Source of the DNA: Bacteroidales bacterium
GTDB lineage: Bacteria > Bacteroidota > Bacteroidia > Bacteroidales > Tenuifilaceae
DNA length: 64,000 nucleotides
NCBI GenBank assembly: GCA_020636835.1
Contig: JACJXC010000008.1
Location: 124,001 to 188,000, forward strand
Direction: 5' to 3'
Of this stretch, positions 24,787 through 32,690 are shown piece by piece. Position 1 is the stretch's first letter, and each line of letters opens with the position of its first letter. The notes under the pieces were generated by a model, which saw only the letters and a list, made by a program, of their open reading frames with translations, was not told the DNA's origin and did not search any database. The translations under genes and the position numbers were made by a program.

Positions 24787-25515
24787 ATGCTGCAAAAATC
24801 ACGTGCAATTGTTCTGCATTCAATCAAGTATAAGGACAACAGCCTTATTGCGTATTGCTATTCCGAAAAGTTTGGGCGCATATCGTTTGTGGTGAATAAT
24901 GCTTTTGGTTCCGCTAAACAGCCCGGCAAAGCGGTGTACTTTCAGCCGTTGGCAATTCTCGATGTGGTTTTTTATAAGAGGGAGGGTGCCGACTTGTGCA
25001 GGCTTAAGGAGGTGTCGCACGCAATTCCACAGAACACCATCCCGTTCGATCCGGTAAAGCGCTGTGTTGCCCTTTTCCTCAGCGAGGTTATTTACCGAAC
25101 GGTGCGCGAGGTGGAGGCGAATCCTCTATTCTATAACTTTTTTGAGAATGCCATCCATCTCTTCGATATTATGCATGGGGGTGTAGCAAACTTTCATCTG
25201 ATTTTTTTACTGCAACACTCCCGTCACTTGGGCTTTTTCCCTTCCAACGCTTGGTCCGAGCAGTTCCGGTATTTCGATTTTAAGAATGGCGCGTTTGTCT
25301 CGAGCATCCCGGAGCATGGTTTCTTTCTCAACAACGATGCCAGTCGGCTCCTGGGACGAGTTATTGCAACTCCCTTTCATCAGGCCGATACCTTGCTGCT
25401 TAACCATAATCAACGGTTGCTCGTGATTAACGGGATTATTCGTTACTACAGGTTCCACTTGGGTAGCTCGTTGGAGTTCAACTCGCTGGATGTACTATCT
25501 CAGGTTTTTGCTTAG
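24787..25515 (+). CDS. recO: DNA repair protein RecO
   Basis: 242 aa. RecO loads RecA onto SSB-coated single-stranded DNA with RecR in RecF-pathway repair. Seen: the N-terminal OB fold (SRAIVLHSIKYKDNSLIAYCYSEKFGRISFVV) followed by a helical region (RCVALFLSEVIYRTVREVEANP). The zinc-finger cysteines found in some RecO proteins are absent, as is usual in Bacteroidetes members. It lies 4 bp after porZ, so the two are probably cotranscribed. Confidence 0.93.
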   Translation: MLQKSRAIVLHSIKYKDNSLIAYCYSEKFGRISFVVNNAFGSAKQPGKAVYFQPLAILDVVFYKREGADLCRLKEVSHAIPQNTIPFDPVKRCVALFLSEVIYRTVREVEANPLFYNFFENAIHLFDIMHGGVANFHLIFLLQHSRHLGFFPSNAWSEQFRYFDFKNGAFVSSIPEHGFFLNNDASRLLGRVIATPFHQADTLLLNHNQRLLVINGIIRYYRFHLGSSLEFNSLDVLSQVFA

Positions 25516-25563
25516 TTTGCTGCTGTTTCGTCTCTTTTTTTGAAAGCTACGTCAAAAATAAAC

Positions 25564-25593
25564 TTGCTTTAATTCCTTATTTTTCTATCTTTA
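25564..25593 (+). promoter_or_regulatory. Promoter of the aminotransferase-like gene
   Basis: TTG (25564-25566), a 19-bp spacer and TATCTTTA (25586-25593), one mismatch from the TAnnTTTG -7 consensus, ending 19 bp before the start codon. Confidence 0.5.
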
Positions 25594-25612
25594 CATAAGT
25601 AAAACAATTTGT

Positions 25613-26749
25613 ATGGTAAGGCAGCTTAATATTGATGTCGATTTTACAGTGGAGGGTCATCTGCAGCAGTTGGCTCAGGATAATAATGCCATCGATCTTT
25701 CGGGCAATTACTCCTCGTTTCCCTTTCCTCAGTCAATAGAGGAGCAAATACTTGCCTATATGAAATCGGTAACCGGTTACGCACCTGCCGAAGGTGCTCA
25801 TCCGCTTAGGGCTGCGTTATCGGAGTATATTAGTAAGAAGTATTTCAGGAGGTATTGTCCGGTGAACGAGATTACCATTACAGCAGGGGCTAGCCAGGCT
25901 GTGTTTACGGCAATTGCTTCGTCGGTTAAGGAGGGCGATGAGGTTATTATTTTTGAGCCATCGTATCCAAGCCTCGCCATGGCTATTGGAATTTGCGGGG
26001 CGCGTCCTGTTTTCCTGCGGGTTAAGGAGGGCGATAGTTTGATCGATTGGGCTGAGGTTCAAAAGGCCATAACCACCCGTACAAAGCTCATAATCATTTG
26101 TACTCCGCATAATATTCTGGGTAGGGTTTTCTCTGCCGACGACATGGAGAACCTCCAGAAACTAATTAGTGGCACTAAAATTAGAGTTATTAGCGATGAG
26201 TCGCTCGGCGAGATAGTTTATTCCGATGCGTTGGCAGCAAGTGCTACTTTTTACCCCAAACTGGTTGATAGCTGCTTTATTGTTGGCTCACTGAGCCAGT
26301 CGCTTGGCCTTCCGGGTTGGAAGGTGGGGTACTGTTTAGCTCCAAAGCCCCTTATGGAACGGTTCCGGGTTGTTCAGCGTGCCGTGGTTAGTTCGGTTAA
26401 CCATCCGGTTCAGTTAGCCCTAGCCGATTACGTGGCAAGTAGTAGCTCGTTATTCTCGAACCTACATTTGCTCGAAAGCAACCGCGATATATTCCTGCAA
26501 GGACTTGGACAATCGAGGTTTAGAGTGCTTCCCAGTATGGGTGGTTTCTTTCAGGTGCTCGACTATTCAGCCATTTCGCCGGTTAAGGATGTGGAGTTTT
26601 GCGAGATGCTTATCAAGGAGCATGGTGTTGCTGCTGCGCCTCTGTCGGGTTTCTTCCACGACAAGTTTAACCCGCATCAGTTGCGAATCAATTTGGCCGC
26701 CAAAACTGATAGTTTGGTTGAGGCTGCTGTCCGTTTGTCTTCCCTTTAG
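25613..26749 (+). CDS. Class I/II aminotransferase-fold protein lacking the PLP-binding lysine
   Basis: 378 aa, full-length fold type I aminotransferase resembling methionine aminotransferase YbdL: YAPAEGAHPLRAALSEYI, ITAGASQAVFTAI, FEPSYPSLAMAIG, CTPHNILG, VISDESLGEI, GLPGWKVGYCLAP and a final LRINLAAK. Asn167, Asp195 and the substrate-carboxylate Arg358 are kept. However, in the S-x-x-K motif (SLSQSLGLPGWK) the Schiff-base lysine is replaced by Gln229 (codon CAG, 26297-26299), the Tyr that contacts PLP O3' (usually DEVY/DEIY) is Leu198, and the usual PHNP Pro is Ile168. It is therefore unlikely to transaminate. The frame is intact with no stop, suggesting a retained non-enzymatic or altered role. 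Confidence 0.85.
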   Translation: MVRQLNIDVDFTVEGHLQQLAQDNNAIDLSGNYSSFPFPQSIEEQILAYMKSVTGYAPAEGAHPLRAALSEYISKKYFRRYCPVNEITITAGASQAVFTAIASSVKEGDEVIIFEPSYPSLAMAIGICGARPVFLRVKEGDSLIDWAEVQKAITTRTKLIIICTPHNILGRVFSADDMENLQKLISGTKIRVISDESLGEIVYSDALAASATFYPKLVDSCFIVGSLSQSLGLPGWKVGYCLAPKPLMERFRVVQRAVVSSVNHPVQLALADYVASSSSLFSNLHLLESNRDIFLQGLGQSRFRVLPSMGGFFQVLDYSAISPVKDVEFCEMLIKEHGVAAAPLSGFFHDKFNPHQLRINLAAKTDSLVEAAVRLSSL

Positions 26750-26916
26750 CTCTTTTGTTGCAATTTTTCAGTTTGTTTGTTATAAGTTGACTATTTGCTG
26801 TTTGTGGTGTGTTGGGGGTAGCGCTACGATGCTAAAATAGTGTTAAATAGCATTTTGGTATCGGTATTTTCAAAATAATCTATTAGATTTGGAATGATTG
26901 AAAAACTTAGTAAAAT

Positions 26917-28443
26917 ATGCCAATTCTCAACTCAATACTAGGCTGGTTAAACACTAAGCGATTGTACCAAATCGATTTGTTCCGGAGGTATCCTGCCGAG
27001 GTTCAAACCGATACATTTATGGCGCTTCTCGCAAAGGCGAAAAATACGGAGTATGGCAGAATCTACGGTTTCGAATCAATTAAATCCATCGAGGAATTTC
27101 AAAAACGGGTGCCAATTCTCGACTACGAGGGTATAAAACCCTATATCGACAGGTTGAGGCATGGCGAGCAGAATTTGCTTTGGCCCAGCGAGGTGAAGTG
27201 GTTTGCCAAATCGTCGGGTACAACCCAGAATAAAAGTAAGTTTATTCCCGTTAGTTACGATGCCCTAAACGAATGCCATTTTAAGGGCGGCCGCGATATT
27301 ATTGCCATATACACCGATTTGCATCCCAACAACAATTTGCTGTCGGGGAAAGGTTTTACGCTTGGCGGTAGCCATCAAATCGATAATTTCTCCATGAATT
27401 CCTACTACGGCGATTTGTCGGCCATTCTTATCGAGAATCAACCCTGGTGGGCCGATTTTATTCGAACCCCCAGTCAAAAGGTGGCGCTAATATCGGATTG
27501 GGAGGAAAAGCTCGACAAGATTACCCGCGAAACCTTAACCGAAAATGTAACTAGCATTGCCGGCGTTCCCTCGTGGAATCTGGTGATGATTAAGCATATT
27601 CTGAACCATACCGGCAAGTCGAACCTGTTGGAGATTTGGCCTAACCTGGAGCTTTTTATGCACGGCGGGGTTAGCTTTACCCCTTACCGCGAGCAGTTCC
27701 GCGAGGTAATCCCTTCCAGTGGAATGCACTACATGGAGGCTTACAACGCCAGCGAGGGTTTTTTTGCCATACAGGATAATCCTGCCACCGACGATATGCT
27801 GCTAATGCTCGATTATGGCATTTTCTACGAGTTTATCCCGGTGGAGGATATTGCCCTGGAAAACCCCCGTGTTTTAACCATTGGCGATATTGAGATCGGG
27901 AAGAATTATGCGCTGGTAATTAGTACAAACTCGGGCTTGTGGCGTTATCTTATTGGCGATACCATTGCCTTTACCTCCAAATCGCCCCACAAAATAAAGA
28001 TTACGGGTCGCACCCGCCACTTTATAAATGCTTTTGGCGAAGAGGTGATTGTTGATAATGCCGAGCAGGCTCTGAAGGCTGCTTGCGATAAAACTGGGGC
28101 CCGAATACGGGAGTACACCGCAGCGCCTATTTTTATGGATCGGAACAAAACCGGTGCGCACGAGTGGGTTATCGAATTTGAGGTTGAACCCCACGATTTG
28201 CAGGAGTTTACTGTAGAACTCGATGTGGCGCTATGCTCAATTAACTCCGACTACGAGGCCAAACGCTACAAGGGCGTAACACTTGCCATGCCTGTTGTGC
28301 GGAGCGTGGCCAATCAAACCTATTTTGAGTGGATGCGGCAGCGTGGAAAACTGGGTGGACAGAACAAAGTGCCCCGCCTATCGAACTCGCGCGAGTACGT
28401 GGAGCAGTTGCTGGTTATAGCCGCTCAGCATAGCCTCTCGTAG
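26917..28443 (+). CDS. GH3 auxin-responsive promoter family protein (acyl-adenylating enzyme fold)
   Basis: 508 aa, typical of the Bacteroidetes GH3-like family. The ATP/AMP-binding signature is present: WFAKSSGTTQNKSKFIPV near residues 90-107, MEAYNASEGFFAIQ (motif with Tyr and Glu) near 272, and the hinge-region RYLIGDTIAFTSKSPHKIKITGR. In plants GH3 enzymes join amino acids to hormone acids through acyl-adenylates; the bacterial substrates are unknown. No partner gene suggests a substrate here. It stands alone, 167 bp after the aminotransferase-like gene. Confidence 0.9.
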   Translation: MPILNSILGWLNTKRLYQIDLFRRYPAEVQTDTFMALLAKAKNTEYGRIYGFESIKSIEEFQKRVPILDYEGIKPYIDRLRHGEQNLLWPSEVKWFAKSSGTTQNKSKFIPVSYDALNECHFKGGRDIIAIYTDLHPNNNLLSGKGFTLGGSHQIDNFSMNSYYGDLSAILIENQPWWADFIRTPSQKVALISDWEEKLDKITRETLTENVTSIAGVPSWNLVMIKHILNHTGKSNLLEIWPNLELFMHGGVSFTPYREQFREVIPSSGMHYMEAYNASEGFFAIQDNPATDDMLLMLDYGIFYEFIPVEDIALENPRVLTIGDIEIGKNYALVISTNSGLWRYLIGDTIAFTSKSPHKIKITGRTRHFINAFGEEVIVDNAEQALKAACDKTGARIREYTAAPIFMDRNKTGAHEWVIEFEVEPHDLQEFTVELDVALCSINSDYEAKRYKGVTLAMPVVRSVANQTYFEWMRQRGKLGGQNKVPRLSNSREYVEQLLVIAAQHSLS

Positions 28444-28519
28444 TATCAGGGTTTGGTGCTGTTGCTTATGCGATTTTTCACCTCTCCTGAATCTATTTCT
28501 GCTGAACTCCATTAGCGTT

Positions 28520-28527
28520 TATTTTTG
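28520..28527 (+). promoter_or_regulatory. Possible -7 promoter element for the deoxynucleoside kinase
   Basis: TATTTTTG matches TAnnTTTG exactly but lies 107 bp upstream of the start codon and no -33 TTG stands at 19 bp, so the assignment is tentative. Confidence 0.35.
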
Positions 28528-28634
28528 CAATTGTTGATAAAAACTATTCCGGCCAGTGGGTTGATTTAAAAATCTATTTGTACTTTTAACTAGTTGCTCT
28601 ATAAGAAATTATACAATAATAAAATACTGTTGAT

Positions 28635-29249
28635 ATGCATATTGCGGTGGCCGGGAATATTGGTTCGGGAAAAACAACCCTAACGGGTTTGCTATCTAAG
28701 CATTACAGGTGGACGCCTCAGTACGAGGACGTGGACGATAATCCATACCTTAACGATTTTTATGAGGATATGCAGCGTTGGAGTTTCAACCTGCAAATCT
28801 TTTTTTTGAATAGCCGTTTTAGCCAGATTGTCGAGATTCACCGCAAGGGCAATGATGTTATCCAGGATAGAACTATTTACGAGGATGCCAATATTTTTGC
28901 CCCCAACCTTCACCAGATGGGGCTAATGTCGACCCGCGATTTTGATAACTACTTAGCCTTGTTTAATTTGATGACCTCGCTCATTAGCCCCCCCGATCTG
29001 TTGATTTACCTTAGGGCCACAGTGCCCACGTTGGTGCGGCAAATTCAGAAACGGGGGCGCGATTACGAGAAGAATATCCGCCTCGATTACCTGCAGCGCC
29101 TGAATGAGCGGTACGAAGCATGGATTGAGAGCTATAAGAATGGTAATCTGCTGATTATCGACGTGGATAACCTAAACTTTTCCGAGAAGCCCGAGGATCT
29201 GGGTTTGGTTATCGATAAGATTGATGCTAAGATACATGGGTTATTCTAG
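28635..29249 (+). CDS. Deoxynucleoside kinase (dAK/dCK/dGK-like)
   Basis: 204 aa. Phosphorylates a deoxynucleoside with ATP in nucleotide salvage. Seen: P-loop GNIGSGKTTL at residues 7-16, the substrate-binding Glu region QYEDVDDNPYLNDFYEDM, the DRTIYEDANIFA motif (ERS/DRS type) near residue 79, and the Arg-rich lid KRGRDYEKNIRLDYLQRLNE. Length matches bacterial dNKs. Substrate (adenosine or cytidine type) cannot be settled from the sequence. It is followed by a strong bidirectional terminator. Confidence 0.92.
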   Translation: MHIAVAGNIGSGKTTLTGLLSKHYRWTPQYEDVDDNPYLNDFYEDMQRWSFNLQIFFLNSRFSQIVEIHRKGNDVIQDRTIYEDANIFAPNLHQMGLMSTRDFDNYLALFNLMTSLISPPDLLIYLRATVPTLVRQIQKRGRDYEKNIRLDYLQRLNERYEAWIESYKNGNLLIIDVDNLNFSEKPEDLGLVIDKIDAKIHGLF

Positions 29250-29280
29250 AGTTTGGTGGACTGTGGTTTTTCCTATTTAA

Positions 29281-29307
29281 AAAGGGCTTCCTATTGGGAA
29301 GCCCTTT
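29281..29307. terminator. Bidirectional terminator between dNK and the outer membrane protein gene
   Basis: Stem AAAGGGCTTCC (29281-29291) / GGAAGCCCTTT (29297-29307) with a 5-nt loop, placed between the convergent kinase gene and the interrupted outer membrane gene. Confidence 0.88.
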
Positions 29308-29333
29308 CTTGTGATGGTTATATACATTGAGTG

Positions 29334-29915
29334 TTAGAATACCACCGTAATTCCGATGTTTATTCCAAATACACCCACTTTATTTTTAAAATTGTCGTTA
29401 TCGGCGTTTTTCAGATTGGCGAACTCGTAGCCAAGGCTAGCCTCAAAGGCTATCGATTCGGTTGCAAAGAATGCCGCACCAGCAGCCACTCCCAGTCCAA
29501 TGCCGTTGTATTTGTCTTCGTCGTCTTTCGATGTGGCAACGTGCAGGAACCCTAGGTTAGCCCTACCAAAAGGTTTTACAATGCCAGCATCAAAGTAGTA
29601 CTTGCCGAAAATGCCCATACCAAGGGTTGTGGTTGGGTCGGACCAGTCGTTGTCGTCAACCTTTACTTTTTCCGATGCGTATGTGAAGTCGAGACCCACG
29701 GCAAGGTTATCCATGGCGAAGTATCCCACCTCGGGCGAGAATTCGAATGCCGATGTTTTAACCTCTTGCACTGTGCTGCCATCTAGTTTTGAGGTGTTTT
29801 TGCTCGACAGGAACGATAGGTTTGACGAGCCGCCTACCAGGATTCGTCCCTTCTGAAGCTGGGCATTAGCAGTAAGAGCCGCTAGGACAACCGCTAAAAG
29901 AAGTGTTAGTTTTTT
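29334..29915 (-). pseudogene. Outer membrane beta-barrel protein gene separated from its start codon by an IS
   Basis: The frame runs from AAAAAACTA at 29915 to the stop at 29334 and encodes KKLTLLLAVVLAALTANAQ (signal peptide lacking its Met), then an eight-strand-like OmpA/OmpW-type barrel (FSPEVGYFAMDNLAVGLDF ... VGVFGINIGITVVF), about 193 residues. Immediately upstream the sequence becomes the IS end, where this frame meets a TAA with no usable start. Removing 29916-31189 joins ATG (31190-31192, minus strand) directly to AAA AAA CTA, restoring an intact 194-aa gene. So the IS sits between codons 1 and 2. An internal ATG at 29771 would give a protein without a signal peptide, so the gene is probably silenced. 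Confidence 0.8.
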
Positions 29916-29937
29916 GGTTCTACTGCAAATTTAGTGG
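29916..29937. repeat. Left terminal inverted repeat of the IS
   Basis: From 29917 inward it matches the right end (31189 inward) at 17 of 21 positions, including the first eight bases GTTCTACT. Confidence 0.85.
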
Positions 29938-29956
29938 GAAAATTTAATTTTGGGAA

Positions 29957-31183
29957 ATGGACTTTACAAAAGATTTCTTCAATTTGCTGTTAGATTTCGG
30001 TGATGAATGGGTCATAACCAATATCGAAAGCAACCATAAAACGCAAGAAGTTTTTCTTGATGTTGAATACGTTTCGGATCACTACGAAGACCCGTTAAGC
30101 TTGTCGCCAGCAAGGCTTTATGATCATACCGAGGTTCGTGTATGGCGGCATCTGGACATACTGCACTACAAATCCTACGTACGGTGCCGTATTCCGCGAG
30201 TCCTATGTGCCGACGGGAAGGTGAGGCAGGTAGCCATAGGATGGGCGGGTAAGCATGATAGGCATACCTTTAGTTTTGAAATAAAGGTCATCGACCTCCT
30301 AAACGCCACAAAGAACCAGAGCAAAACGGCGGAATACCTGAATTGCAGCTTTCGGATGGTCAACCGCATCATGCACCGTTGCGCCCAGCGGGGAATGGAG
30401 CGTAGGGACTACTCGCATGTCCCCTTTGAGCACATCAGCATTGATGAGAAGGCCTTCCAGAAGGGGCATAAATACGTTACCGTAATTTCTCATCCCAAGA
30501 GCGGCGTGATCCTGGATATCGGTGAGGGGCGGGACACCGCATCAACCGAACGGCTATTGGACAAAACCTTTACACGGGATCAGCTTAAGCGCATCAATAC
30601 GGTAAGCATGGACATGTGGGGGCCCTACATGCAGTCCGTTCAGCGGAAGGCGTGTAATGCCGAAATCGTGCATGACAAGTTCCACCTGATAAAATACCTC
30701 AACGAGGCTGTAGATAGGGTTAGACGGAGGGAGGTGCAAGGTAACGAGGCGCTCAGGAACAGCCGGTACGTGCTGCTCAAGAATGAACAGAACCTGACGG
30801 CTAAGCAACGGGTAAAGTACCAGATGATCAAGGAGTCAAATTTTGAAGTGACCAAGGCGATGAGCATCCGGGAAAACTTTAAGTCGCTTTTTGACTACTG
30901 CCACGATGAGGTTGGTGCCGCTGAAATCCTCAAGAACTGGGCACAGGACTCCGCCCTAAAATGCATTAAGGAGGTGAACAAGGTGATAGCAACCTTCCTA
31001 AGCCATGCATGGGGGATTGTAAATGCGCTCATATCGGGGCTAACCAACGCAATGGCTGAAAGGTTGAATGGGAAATTACAGGAAATAAAAATTGTGGCAA
31101 GGGGATACCGTACATTTCAAAACTTTAGAAGTGCTATTCTTTTTTTTCATGGAGGGTTAGACCTCTATCCACAAAAATGGTAG
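29957..31183 (+). CDS. ISL3 family transposase
   Basis: 408 aa, intact. DDE transposase: an N-terminal zinc-finger-like region is reduced (CRIPRVLCADGKVRQVAIGWAG), followed by a helix-turn-helix (KNQSKTAEYLNCSFRMVNRIM), and the catalytic core with Asp in HISIDEKAFQKGHKYVTVI, Asp in TVSMDMWGPYMQSVQ and Glu in NAMAERLNGKLQEIKIVARG. Length and motifs fit the ISL3 family. The stop lies inside the right inverted repeat, as is common in compact IS elements. Nothing suggests inactivation. Confidence 0.93.
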   Translation: MDFTKDFFNLLLDFGDEWVITNIESNHKTQEVFLDVEYVSDHYEDPLSLSPARLYDHTEVRVWRHLDILHYKSYVRCRIPRVLCADGKVRQVAIGWAGKHDRHTFSFEIKVIDLLNATKNQSKTAEYLNCSFRMVNRIMHRCAQRGMERRDYSHVPFEHISIDEKAFQKGHKYVTVISHPKSGVILDIGEGRDTASTERLLDKTFTRDQLKRINTVSMDMWGPYMQSVQRKACNAEIVHDKFHLIKYLNEAVDRVRRREVQGNEALRNSRYVLLKNEQNLTAKQRVKYQMIKESNFEVTKAMSIRENFKSLFDYCHDEVGAAEILKNWAQDSALKCIKEVNKVIATFLSHAWGIVNALISGLTNAMAERLNGKLQEIKIVARGYRTFQNFRSAILFFHGGLDLYPQKW

Positions 31184-31189
31184 TAGAAC
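31168..31189. repeat. Right terminal inverted repeat of the IS
   Basis: Read inward on the minus strand it starts GTTCTACTACC and pairs with the left end with four mismatches in 21. Confidence 0.85.
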
Positions 31190-31286
31190 CATAATTAAGA
31201 GTAAAAATAATACTTTTTCCTTTCAAAACGCATGCCAATTCAGTTTTTCGACTTTAATACTCGGCTTTCGGGAATGAGGTGTTTTT

Positions 31287-31309
31287 AATACGTTGAAATT
31301 CAACGTATT
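31287..31309. repeat. Inverted repeat in the IS/isomerase intergenic region
   Basis: AATACGTTGAA / TTCAACGTATT, an 11-bp perfect stem around a single A. No T-run follows in either direction, so a protein-binding palindrome is as likely as a terminator. It lies roughly 95 bp upstream of the original start codon of the interrupted outer membrane gene. Confidence 0.45.
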
Positions 31310-31427
31310 GTATTAGTACGGGTCGATTTTCTTACTATGTTTTTAATTTATATTTAATTATTCCTTAATGTGTTACGGAATCATGAAAGATTAGTTTTTT
31401 GAGTTATTATTGAATGGTAAGGAACAT

Positions 31428-31469
31428 ATAATCTGGCAGAACCATCAATTGATGGCTCTGCCAGATTAT
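31428..31469. terminator. Long hairpin downstream of the sugar-isomerase-like gene
   Basis: ATAATCTGGCAGA (31428-31440) pairs with TCTGCCAGATTAT (31457-31469), and inside lies the palindrome CCATCAATTGATGG, the whole 42 bp being symmetric but for one A/C mismatch. It is 25 bp beyond the stop of the minus-strand gene. It probably ends that transcript, though no long T-run follows. Confidence 0.5.
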
Positions 31470-31493
31470 GGCATAGCTTTCTTTAACTCATAT

Positions 31494-32690
31494 CTACTCT
31501 ACTATCTCCATCCGTAGCAGTAGTGCGGCTAACTTTAATGTTTCTACCCGGTTGCCGGGTATTATAAGGTGGTGATTCCCGAATGGAGCATTTACAAAGT
31601 ACCGACTTGCCGATTCCGTTATTTCAACCTCGAGCTGGGTGCGGCACGCAATCTTTAGCTTTGGCTTGGCGGTTACTTTGCCCAGTGTGATGAAAATTCG
31701 GCTCAGCGTGTTGTCGAATCGGAATATTGTAACCTCGGCGGCGTTTATCTCGCCAGCAATGGCCTGCCCCTTGTTGGTTTCGTAGTGGGTGTCTATTTTA
31801 AAGTTGCTGAGCAGGTTTGTAGGCGCGGTGCAGTGCGCAAACAATGCCTTTCGGTTTTCAACGTGTATGGTGTTGGCCATCCAGGGTATGGTTTTGCAAA
31901 CCTCGCCGGCAAACATTAGCCCTGCTGCGCTGCAGTTATCGGCTTCGCATGCCGATGGGACTCCATCCATATTTAGCTTTGCCAGTGCCAGGCAGGCCGT
32001 GTGCCCTGTTTTATTAACCAGGGGGAAGCACTCCACCGATAGGGCGTTTAGTTTATAGAACGGAATTAGTGAGGCTAGCCCTTCGTATATTTTGCCGCTC
32101 TCGGTTAGCTCAGCCTTGTTGTCGGCACAATCGAATAGTGCCGTAAAATCGGGAGCAATCTGTTTCACCTCGTCAAACACAATGTCGGACCATGCAATGT
32201 CAACCTGCTCAATGCCCAGTCGGCTTTGTAGTTGGAATGGGCTAACCGTTGATGCCACAAGCCATTCCGAGGTGTTGCCCACTACGCCCAGGCGCTGTCC
32301 GTGTAAGTGTTTAACACCGTTTAGGGCATGGTAAAAGTTGCTCACAATGGTTGCAGCGGTGGGGCTGTCGGCATTTACCAGTATCGATGCAATGTTGTGT
32401 TGGTTCATCCAGGCTTTAACCTCGGTGGCGGCTGCCCACGAGTTTCCCTCTTTGGAGGCTAGCATCAGGTAAAAGCGGTATTCCTGAATGGACTCAATGG
32501 CGATTCGTTCCGAACCACCTGTCAGGAACATCAACACATCGGGTTTGTCGTTGGCAAACTCAACCTGATCGGGGTCGAATAGCCCCTTATATTTTTTCTT
32601 TGCTTTGTCGAATACCGACATGTCGGCAGTAGGGAATGCGAGTTGCTTTACCCTTAGCCGCTCTAGGTTTAAAAGTAGATTGTCGCTCAT
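31494..32690 (-). CDS. L-fucose/L-arabinose isomerase-fold protein
   Basis: 398 aa. Resembles the C-terminal-type sugar ketol-isomerase family: an N-terminal Rossmann-like half (FLTGGSERIAIESIQ, RLGVVGNTSEWLVAS) and a C-terminal half with MDGVPSACEADNCSAAGLMF, comparable to the PsaCExD segment of fucose isomerase relatives, and a final NAPFGNHHLIIPG. It is shorter than true FucI (about 590 aa), so it belongs to a less characterised branch and the substrate is unknown. Its ATG overlaps the stop of the upstream serine hydrolase gene by one base, indicating an operon and translational coupling. Confidence 0.7.
   Translation of the reverse strand: MSDNLLLNLERLRVKQLAFPTADMSVFDKAKKKYKGLFDPDQVEFANDKPDVLMFLTGGSERIAIESIQEYRFYLMLASKEGNSWAAATEVKAWMNQHNIASILVNADSPTAATIVSNFYHALNGVKHLHGQRLGVVGNTSEWLVASTVSPFQLQSRLGIEQVDIAWSDIVFDEVKQIAPDFTALFDCADNKAELTESGKIYEGLASLIPFYKLNALSVECFPLVNKTGHTACLALAKLNMDGVPSACEADNCSAAGLMFAGEVCKTIPWMANTIHVENRKALFAHCTAPTNLLSNFKIDTHYETNKGQAIAGEINAAEVTIFRFDNTLSRIFITLGKVTAKPKLKIACRTQLEVEITESASRYFVNAPFGNHHLIIPGNRVETLKLAALLLRMEIVE

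Larger units (their letters stand above)
29916..31189 (+). mobile_element. ISL3-family insertion sequence (about 1.27 kb)
   Basis: Complete element with one transposase gene and terminal inverted repeats beginning GTTCTACT at both ends; the left end has an extra G (29916) and the right end an adjoining C (31190), so the limits are certain to about 1 bp. Flanks show no 8-bp direct repeat although ISL3 elements usually make one. The element splits an outer membrane protein gene at its start codon. The transposase points away from that gene. Confidence 0.88.

Noticed and set aside
29908..31198. 8-bp target duplication of the ISL3 element
   Set aside because: AGTTTTTT on the left and ATAATTAA on the right do not match, and shifting the ends by one base does not create a repeat.
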